Assembly (NCBI GenBank): GCA_013388855.1
Contig: JACAEM010000033.1
Span: forward strand, 1-64,000
DNA length: 64,000 nt
Direction of reading: 5' to 3'
Source of the DNA: Chloroflexota bacterium
GTDB taxonomy: Bacteria; Chloroflexota; Anaerolineae; Anaerolineales; Villigracilaceae
Each line of letters opens with the position of its first letter. The stretch's first letter is position 1. A program made the position numbers and the translations under genes. This document shows positions 58,185-64,000 of the stretch, piece after piece. Under the pieces are notes generated by a model. It had not been told where the DNA came from. It made no database searches and was given only the letters and a program-made list of their open reading frames with translations.

Positions 58185-58940
58185 ATGAACAAAATAGTCA
58201 TTGAAGATCTTTCCCTCCAATACTCCGACGGCACCGAATCTCTGCGCGGCGTCAGCCTGGGCATCCGTCAGAACGCGGTGACGGTCCTCTTCGGTCCGGC
58301 AGGAGGCGGCAAATCCACATTATTGCGCTGCCTGAACCGCCTCAACGATCTCACCGAAGTCAAAGCCTCGTCGGGGAAAATCCTGATCGACGGTGAGAAT
58401 ATCCTTGACCCCAAGGTCGATGTCATTGCCCTGCGCCGCAAAGTGGGCATGGTCTTTGCCCGCCCCGTTGTTTTGCCATTGAGCATTCGCGAAAATTTAA
58501 CCTACGGACTGGAACTCGCGGGCGAGAGACGACGCGTCAAACTGGACGAAGCGGTCGAACGAAGCCTGAGGTTGGCGGCGTTATATGAAGAGGTCAAAGA
58601 CCGGCTTGATGATCCCGCCATCGCCCTCTCGGGCGGGCAGCAGCAACGCTTATGTCTGGCGCGCTCGCTCGTGCTTCAGCCCGAGGTCATTCTGCTTGAC
58701 GAACCGACATCCGGCCTCGACCCGATTTCCACTGGCAAGGTGGAATCCGCTTTACAGGAACTCAAACAGGATTACACGATCATCCTCGTGCCGCATTCCA
58801 TCCAGCAGGCAGCGCGTACTGCCGATTTCGCCGCGTTCTTTTTGCAGGGTGAATTGATCGAGTTCGGCGAAGGCAAGTCGCTTTTTACCACGCCAAAAGA
58901 GAAGCGGACGGAGGATTACATCACGGGTAGATTCGGGTAG
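58185..58940 (+). CDS. PstB-like ATPase (system 2) lacking the Q-loop glutamine
   Basis: The protein is 251 aa and close to PstB over its whole length, but altered at key points. Walker A GPAGGGKST, signature LSGGQQQR, Walker B ILLDEPTSGLD and the H-loop His (LVPHSIQQAAR) are kept. The Q-loop reads VFARPVVLPLS where PstB has VFQKPNPFP, so the glutamine that links ATP and permease is an alanine. It has no ribosome site and lies behind a dispersed repeat. It could be a weakened ATPase, one with altered coupling or a regulatory copy working with the intact PstB at 54531. Confidence 0.88.
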   Translation: MNKIVIEDLSLQYSDGTESLRGVSLGIRQNAVTVLFGPAGGGKSTLLRCLNRLNDLTEVKASSGKILIDGENILDPKVDVIALRRKVGMVFARPVVLPLSIRENLTYGLELAGERRRVKLDEAVERSLRLAALYEEVKDRLDDPAIALSGGQQQRLCLARSLVLQPEVILLDEPTSGLDPISTGKVESALQELKQDYTIILVPHSIQQAARTADFAAFFLQGELIEFGEGKSLFTTPKEKRTEDYITGRFG

Positions 58941-58965
58941 ATTTCATTCTCGAAGAGGAGGCTTG

Positions 58966-61032
58966 ATGAGCGGTCCCTATGACATACTATTTGAAACGGT
59001 TCGGATCGGTCCTGTGACGGCTCCGAACCGTTTTTATCAGGTGCCACACTGCAACGGATTCGGTCATCGCATGCCCCACGGTCTCGCCGCCATGCGCGGA
59101 ATGAAAGCGGAGGGCGGCTGGGGCGTGGTCTGTACCGAGGAGACGGAAATCCACCATTCGAGCGACCTGTCCCCCTATTTTGAAGGGCGGATCTGGAATG
59201 ATGACGATATCCCGGCATTGTCATTGATGACCGAGGCAGTACACAAGCATGGTGCGCTGGCGGGGATCGAACTTTCATATAACGGCATCGATGCTTCGAA
59301 TTTATACACGCGTGTTCCGTCGCTGGCGCCGCGCTCGATGGGAACGATTGGCGGTTCCGGGTACGAGCCGGTGCAAACGCGCCGCATGGACAAAGAGGAC
59401 ATCCGCAATGTCCGCAAGTGGCACCGCGAGGCCGCGTTGCGAGCCAGGCGCGCCGGTTTCGATATCGTCTACTGTTATGCCGCGCACGGCATGACGACAG
59501 CATTCCAATTTATTTCAAAACGCTACAACGACCGCGCGGATGAGTATGGCGGCTCACTCGAAAACCGCGTGCGTTTCTTCCGCGAGATCATCGAGGACAC
59601 GAAAGAGGCGATCGGCGATGCGTGCGCTGTGGCAGTGCGCTTCGCGGTGGATGAATTGCTCGGCGAGGACGGCGTCACACATCAAGGCGAAGGCTATGAG
59701 GTGGTGGCAATGCTCGCTGAATTGCCTGATCTGTGGGATGTGAATATCAGCGACTGGAGCAATGACTCGGTTACATCACGGTTTGGGAAGGAAGGGCATC
59801 AGGAAGAGTACATCTCATTCGTGAAGCAACTGACGACCAAACCGGTCGTCGGGGTGGGGCGCTACACCTCGCCGGACTCGATGGCCTCCGCGATCCGACG
59901 CGGCGTGATGGATCTGGTCGGCGCGGCAAGACCGTCCATTGCCGACCCGTTCCTGCCAACCAAGATCAAGGAGGGGCGCATTGAAGACATCCGTGAATGC
60001 ATTGGCTGCAACATCTGTGTGACGGGCGACACGCGCTATGTGCCGATCCGCTGCACGCAAAATCCGACGATGGGCGAAGAGTGGCGGCGGGACTGGCACC
60101 CCGAAAGTATCGCGCCGAAGAAAAGCAACAAGGAAGTACTGATCGTCGGCGCAGGACCGGCAGGGCTGGAAGCGGCGCGGGCATTGGGGCAACGCGGCTA
60201 CCAAGTTACCTTGCTCGACGCACGCAAGGAACTTGGCGGACGCGTATTGCGTGAATCGGCGTTGCCCGGCTTGAATGAATGGCGGCGCGTACGTGATTGG
60301 CGTATGACCCAGCTCAGGAAGATGAAGAACGTGGCGATGTATCCCTCCAGCCCGATGACGGCAGAGGATATTCTCGAAGCCGGTGTGCGAGATATCATCC
60401 TCGCCACGGGTGCGACCTGGCGGCGGGACGGTGTGGGACGGACATTGTGGAAGCCAATACCGGGTTATGAAACGGAAAAAGTGGTCACTCCAGACGATGT
60501 GATGGACGGCAAGGTGATTGATGATTGCGCAAATGGAAATTGGGTGATCTATGACGATGACCATTTCTATATGGGAGGTGTGCTGGCTGAATGGCTTGCC
60601 GGGCAAGGATGCAAAGTCTCCCTCGTCACACCTGCGCCGATGGTTTCGTACTGGTCACAATTCACACTGGAACAGGAACGCATTCAACATAAATTGATGA
60701 AACTCGGTGTGAGATTGTTTCCGCAAAACGTGGTGCGGAAGATTCGAAACGATTATGTGAAAGTATCGAATACGATCTCGGGAGAGGAGATCGAGTTACC
60801 GCGCGACGGTGTAATCTTGGTGAGCGATAGAAAACCAAACGATTCACTCTATTACGAACTCAACCCTGCGCTCCACGATGGAAAAATCAAATCACTGCGG
60901 ATCATCGGCGACGCTGAAGCGCCGAATATCATCGCGCAGGCGGTGTTCGCCGGTCATCTCGCGGCGCGAGAATTTGATGAGGAAAAAATCGAAGGGACAC
61001 CGTTCAAGGTGGAACGTATTCGTATCAAATAA
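58966..61032 (+). CDS. Trimethylamine-dehydrogenase-family iron-sulfur flavoenzyme
   Basis: The protein is 688 aa from ATG 58966 (GAGGAGG upstream). Old-yellow-enzyme barrel (1-340) with RFYQVPHC, whose Cys corresponds to the residue binding FMN covalently in trimethylamine dehydrogenase. Then [4Fe-4S] ligands CIGCNIC and a fourth Cys in IRCTQN (about 345-364), then ADP/FAD-type Rossmann domains (VLIVGAGPAGLEAARALGQRG). Compared from memory with trimethylamine dehydrogenase, the substrate cage keeps one Trp (NISDWSND) but has Glu and a non-aromatic residue in the other two places. Dimethylamine or another amine is thus more likely than trimethylamine. It is monocistronic, cytoplasmic, and probably passes electrons to an electron-transfer flavoprotein not encoded here. 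Confidence 0.85.
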   Translation: MSGPYDILFETVRIGPVTAPNRFYQVPHCNGFGHRMPHGLAAMRGMKAEGGWGVVCTEETEIHHSSDLSPYFEGRIWNDDDIPALSLMTEAVHKHGALAGIELSYNGIDASNLYTRVPSLAPRSMGTIGGSGYEPVQTRRMDKEDIRNVRKWHREAALRARRAGFDIVYCYAAHGMTTAFQFISKRYNDRADEYGGSLENRVRFFREIIEDTKEAIGDACAVAVRFAVDELLGEDGVTHQGEGYEVVAMLAELPDLWDVNISDWSNDSVTSRFGKEGHQEEYISFVKQLTTKPVVGVGRYTSPDSMASAIRRGVMDLVGAARPSIADPFLPTKIKEGRIEDIRECIGCNICVTGDTRYVPIRCTQNPTMGEEWRRDWHPESIAPKKSNKEVLIVGAGPAGLEAARALGQRGYQVTLLDARKELGGRVLRESALPGLNEWRRVRDWRMTQLRKMKNVAMYPSSPMTAEDILEAGVRDIILATGATWRRDGVGRTLWKPIPGYETEKVVTPDDVMDGKVIDDCANGNWVIYDDDHFYMGGVLAEWLAGQGCKVSLVTPAPMVSYWSQFTLEQERIQHKLMKLGVRLFPQNVVRKIRNDYVKVSNTISGEEIELPRDGVILVSDRKPNDSLYYELNPALHDGKIKSLRIIGDAEAPNIIAQAVFAGHLAAREFDEEKIEGTPFKVERIRIK

Positions 61033-61036
61033 AATG

Positions 61037-61061
61037 GGCGACCCAATAATGGGTCGCCTTT
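61037..61061. terminator. Bidirectional terminator
   Basis: GGCGACCC (61037-61044) / GGGTCGCC (61051-61058), flanked by AAAAT on the left and TTTA on the right. It separates the convergent flavoenzyme and nicotinate phosphoribosyltransferase genes and shares its core with those at 28126 and 32006. Confidence 0.75.
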
Positions 61062-61068
61062 ACATCTA

Positions 61069-62412
61069 CTACCACACCCTCTCCAAATTCGGATTTGCCA
61101 GCGGACGCCGCCCGACCTTTGGCATGTCGATCCATTCGCCGTGCACCTTCACGCGCACCACGTCGGCGGTGAAATCGGTCACAGTGGCGCCGTTGTTATT
61201 GAACAACCACGAACCGACCGCGTAAATATCCGCCGGAACCCCCAGCTTCTCGAACTTGCGTATCTTCTCCGGATTGAACCCGCCAGAAACGACAATCTTC
61301 ACATTACGACAATACTCACGTGCCGCGTCCTTCCAGACCTCGGGGATGTTCCAACTTTCCCAAGCAGAATCCAACGCCTGACGGACATTGAACACAAGGC
61401 GAGGGGTCACACCCAAATCTAGGGTGGGATCACCCAGCGGCTCGACCGAAACATCCCGCAGGCTCCCGCTCGTATCCAGACGCACACCGTACAAAACATA
61501 CTTTGCCGCCCCAGTTTCATCCCCCTGATCGCACAGTTCCCGGTATTTCGCGAACATCGCCTTCATCACTCGCAGGGAATCGCGCACGGAATCATTATTG
61601 AAATCGACCAGAGCGATACGCGGAATATGGGCGGGCAAGACGCGGGAGAACTGCATCATCACCTCTGCCGTATCGCCGAGGAAGGAGGCGATTGCCGCGT
61701 GAGCAACCGTCCCGCCGCCCGCGCCGCCCCACCAGTCGCCCTGGGCATCGGTCGAGACGAAGGAACCGATTTGGTGCGAGAAATCCTCGTTGAACCGCTG
61801 AATGGCAATGTTATAAGCGTATCCATCTGCCGCCTGGACCTCATGCAGGTCGAAGCGTGCCGGGAAGAATAGAACCGGCTTGCCGCGCGCCGCCATGAGA
61901 GTTTCATAGACGTTCGTTGCCACGCGGCTGGAACGAGTCAGCACCCCCAGCGACGGCGTTTCCAGCAGGGCAAAATCGCGGTAGCGTCCACGTGCCTTGA
62001 TGACGGGTTCGACATTGAGCGGGTCGCCGTCCGATTTGACAATCGTTCCATCATGGACTGCCCACACTTCCAATTTGTCGGAGGTTTCGATGAATTTGTC
62101 GCCCTCCCAATAGCCCGTGCAATGACGGAGCATGGCCAGGGTCTTGTCCACACCGACGACGATGGTGCTCCCTGGACGGCGCGTGAACCATTGCATCTCC
62201 ACCTCGATGTCGCCGACAGCGATATTTTCGGGAGATACATCCGGAGGAAGATTGTGATGGTTCCCCGCATATGTGTACCCCTCGGAAGCCAAAACGGTTA
62301 ACATGCGGCCAATATTCTCGAAATATTTATCCGAGTACCAGCCGCGGCGCATGCGTTCGATGTCGAGTTTGAAAGTTTCGTTGGTAAGGCGTTTGTTATC
62401 AAAGATGGACAT
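61069..62412 (-). CDS. pncB: Nicotinate phosphoribosyltransferase
   Basis: The protein is 447 aa; ATG 62412 is chosen as the conserved sequence starts right after it (MSIFDNKRLTNETFKLDIERMRRGWYSD). It converts nicotinate and PRPP to nicotinate mononucleotide. Supporting segments: LTRSSRVATNVYETLMAARGKPVLFFPARF, the histidine region, DTSGSLRDVSVEPLG, and the phosphate-binding IVVSGGFNPEKIRKFEKLGVPADIYAVGSWL. It lies 25 bp after the nicotinamidase-like gene, so the two give a two-step route from nicotinamide to NAD. Confidence 0.92.
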   Translation of the reverse strand: MSIFDNKRLTNETFKLDIERMRRGWYSDKYFENIGRMLTVLASEGYTYAGNHHNLPPDVSPENIAVGDIEVEMQWFTRRPGSTIVVGVDKTLAMLRHCTGYWEGDKFIETSDKLEVWAVHDGTIVKSDGDPLNVEPVIKARGRYRDFALLETPSLGVLTRSSRVATNVYETLMAARGKPVLFFPARFDLHEVQAADGYAYNIAIQRFNEDFSHQIGSFVSTDAQGDWWGGAGGGTVAHAAIASFLGDTAEVMMQFSRVLPAHIPRIALVDFNNDSVRDSLRVMKAMFAKYRELCDQGDETGAAKYVLYGVRLDTSGSLRDVSVEPLGDPTLDLGVTPRLVFNVRQALDSAWESWNIPEVWKDAAREYCRNVKIVVSGGFNPEKIRKFEKLGVPADIYAVGSWLFNNNGATVTDFTADVVRVKVHGEWIDMPKVGRRPLANPNLERVW

Positions 62413-62437
62413 GGAGTTCTCAATTTCAGATTTACGA

Positions 62438-63442
62438 TTAAAAATCATCTGTTGATTTTACGACATGCATCCCTGCCGCTGCAAATCGTTCGTACGCCGC
62501 GTTCGCCGCGTCGGTGTGATCCACCACACCGGGGACGACAACCGGGGAGGTGCAATCTTCGAGCAGGTAGACTTTCCCTGCCAGAGCCGGGTCAACGGCA
62601 TGGATATCATCGAGCAGGTCCTGAACCGTCCATGCCACGCAGTGGGACTTTGCCTGCCCGGCAATGATCAATCGATCGAATTGCTGAAGTTGTTCAATGA
62701 ACTTCTGATTGCGAGTCCCCAATGTCTCGCCCATCGGACCGGTCAGCACTTCGGGGCCGATGATCGAGTAATTCTCGGTAAAAGGCTTGTCGCCTTTGAT
62801 CTCGATATCATACTGCGTGCTGCGCGCAATGGAGTGGACAAAGAGCGCCTCTTCAATGGATGGAACAAGCGTGTGACCGATGCCACCCAGCATGGCATGA
62901 TAGGGCCAGATCGTGAGGGCATATTTTCCTTTTTTCTCCAGTTCCTCCGCGTAGTGAACCATCATCTGCTGACCGTATTCAGGCGCGATATCAAACTGGC
63001 TGGCAAGGGCAGGGTTGAATGTCCATTTGCCATCGTGGAGATCAGAGGCGTGAATGTCGGTGTAGGGCGCAGGGTGATTTCCATCCTTGTCTACGAAGAA
63101 AATGGCGTGGAAAATCTGCATGGTTCGGTGCGTATCCATGGTGGCGGTGATATGGGTGAGACTCCCCAGGTTGCGGTAGATGAATTCGCACAGGCGTATA
63201 TTGTCTTCGACTGCGCCGCGTCCGCTCCGCCCGCCAACGTAGAGTTCAAAATCGGGGATGCAGAAGGTATTTTGCACGTCGATCAGCATCAGCCAGGTTT
63301 TGGTCGAATCAACGGAGGCAGGCTCCAGCTTGTGTAGACGCGCCCATTCACGCGCCTGTCCGGCACGCTCTTCGTATGGAATCCGCCAGACGGCTCCGAC
63401 TTTCGTCGGGTCGAAAAAATCGGGAATTGATAGGACTGTCAT
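62438..63442 (-). CDS. Nicotinamidase-like cysteine hydrolase (isochorismatase superfamily)
   Basis: The protein is 334 aa, longer than a typical nicotinamidase (about 180-215). The fold marks are there: the catalytic Asp in WLMLIDVQNTFC, a metal/His region around MDTHRTMQIFH, and the catalytic Cys in LIIAGQAKSHCVAWTV with VYLLEDCTSPV after it. An extra N-terminal stretch (1-45) and a central insertion explain the length. Being directly upstream of pncB strongly favours nicotinamide deamidation; other amide or isochorismatase substrates cannot be ruled out. The ATG at 63442 has GGAGAAAATAAG upstream. Confidence 0.87.
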   Translation of the reverse strand: MTVLSIPDFFDPTKVGAVWRIPYEERAGQAREWARLHKLEPASVDSTKTWLMLIDVQNTFCIPDFELYVGGRSGRGAVEDNIRLCEFIYRNLGSLTHITATMDTHRTMQIFHAIFFVDKDGNHPAPYTDIHASDLHDGKWTFNPALASQFDIAPEYGQQMMVHYAEELEKKGKYALTIWPYHAMLGGIGHTLVPSIEEALFVHSIARSTQYDIEIKGDKPFTENYSIIGPEVLTGPMGETLGTRNQKFIEQLQQFDRLIIAGQAKSHCVAWTVQDLLDDIHAVDPALAGKVYLLEDCTSPVVVPGVVDHTDAANAAYERFAAAGMHVVKSTDDF

Positions 63443-63578
63443 CTTATTTTCTCCGCTTTCATTTTATACCCGTGCAATTGCATGTCAAGTGTATCACCTC
63501 CGGTTACGATGCCGTTGACTTTTTGAGCTGAAACCTTTAGACTTAACGCAATCCATCACGAGTTTCAGAGGAGCCAGT

Positions 63579-64000
63579 ATGACGTCTCAATTTCAATTGA
63601 TCATGCGGTCGGGACCTACACCCGGGGCGGCATTCACACTGGAAGGCGACCAGATGTCGATCGGGCGCGATTCGACGAACGACATTGTGATCAACGATGC
63701 GGAGATCTCACGCCGGCATGCGCGCCTGACCTTTCAAGGCGGGAAGTATGTGCTGGAGGATCTCGGCTCGACCAATGGGACGTTTGTAAACGGTCAACGG
63801 TTGGCGGGGCCGCGTGTGTTGAAGGCAGGTGAAGTGGTCTCGTTCGGTGAGCAGATTGTGCTGGTGTTCGAAGCGTCCACCTTCGACCCGGCGGCGACCG
63901 TTGCCTCTCCGCGCGCTGCGGCGATCCCCTCCGCTTCGCGCCCCGCAACTCCTCCCCCGCCACCGCCTGCGGAATATGCCGGGAGTGTACCTGCCAGCCC
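63579..64000 (+). CDS. FHA-domain protein (5' part only)
   Basis: 140 codons are present and the gene runs off the right edge. ATG 63579 follows AGAGGAG. Residues 20-95 are an FHA phosphothreonine-binding domain: MSIGRDSTNDIVIND, then ISRRHARLTF with the conserved Ser-Arg and His, and DLGSTNGTFVNGQRL. A Pro/Ala-rich linker follows (SRPATPPPPPP), so the missing part is probably another domain, often membrane or kinase-partner modules. FHA proteins read Ser/Thr kinase signals. Confidence 0.9.
   Translation, partial: MTSQFQLIMRSGPTPGAAFTLEGDQMSIGRDSTNDIVINDAEISRRHARLTFQGGKYVLEDLGSTNGTFVNGQRLAGPRVLKAGEVVSFGEQIVLVFEASTFDPAATVASPRAAAIPSASRPATPPPPPPAEYAGSVPAS

Overview
The window looks like a stretch of a Chloroflexota chromosome, most likely class Anaerolineae. 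This is inferred from gene content, not from a marker gene search. Supporting signs are monoderm-style surface proteins (lipoproteins, a class D-like sortase), a DUF5939-type adenylate cyclase, a CASTOR/POLLUX-like channel, moderately high GC and several apparently leaderless genes. Nearly all of the sequence is accounted for by ordinary chromosomal genes. There is no prophage, no CRISPR array and no complete insertion sequence.

Layout. 1-6.1 kb: the start of a sugar-type ABC substrate-binding lipoprotein; an unusual protein in which a sugar-ABC ATPase domain is fused to a histidine kinase; its divergent receiver-HTH-receiver response regulator; and a divergent glycerate 2-kinase / 2-hydroxyacid dehydrogenase pair. 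6.2-12.4 kb: a 1704-residue secreted ExeM/NucH-type nuclease and a duplicated membrane protein. 12.4-18 kb: a TetR regulator with a double operator heading a five-gene MacB/LolCDE-like efflux operon. 18-28.1 kb: GH4 glycosidase, GNAT acetyltransferase, an AT-rich leader before an ATP-grasp ligase, ProC, ABC-F protein, MBL-fold hydrolase, a CASTOR/POLLUX-like channel and a wrecked SPFH/flotillin gene. 28.3-33.2 kb: sigma/anti-sigma pair, membrane protein, RlmD-type methyltransferase, sortase with a small partner, tRNA-Val(GAC). 33.3-39.7 kb: T-box-controlled thrS, infC (AUC start), rpmI, rplT, macrodomain protein, TrmH-family methyltransferase, DUF711 protein. 39.8-41.6 kb: adenylate cyclase.

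41.6-58.9 kb is a phosphate island: phoB-phoR, ppk-sixA-CHAD, a PHP phosphoesterase, two paralogous 33-38 residue membrane microproteins, surE, pstSCAB-phoU, a divergent second pstB, and a second pstS-C-A-B set whose ATPase lacks the Q-loop glutamine. Phased 11-bp repeats of a TTAAC-type motif lie upstream of phoB, the PHP gene and pstS. A near-identical copy 30 kb away lies upstream of the secreted nuclease. Together they outline a PhoB/PhoP-type regulon covering uptake, polyphosphate storage and extracellular DNA scavenging. 58.9-64 kb: a trimethylamine-dehydrogenase-family flavoenzyme, an NAD salvage pair (nicotinamidase-like, nicotinate phosphoribosyltransferase) and the start of an FHA-domain protein.

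The most interesting items are the ABC-ATPase/histidine-kinase fusion system, the Pho-box family linking the nuclease to the phosphate island, the two microprotein paralogues, the AUC start of infC and dispersed short repeats, some of them inside reading frames.
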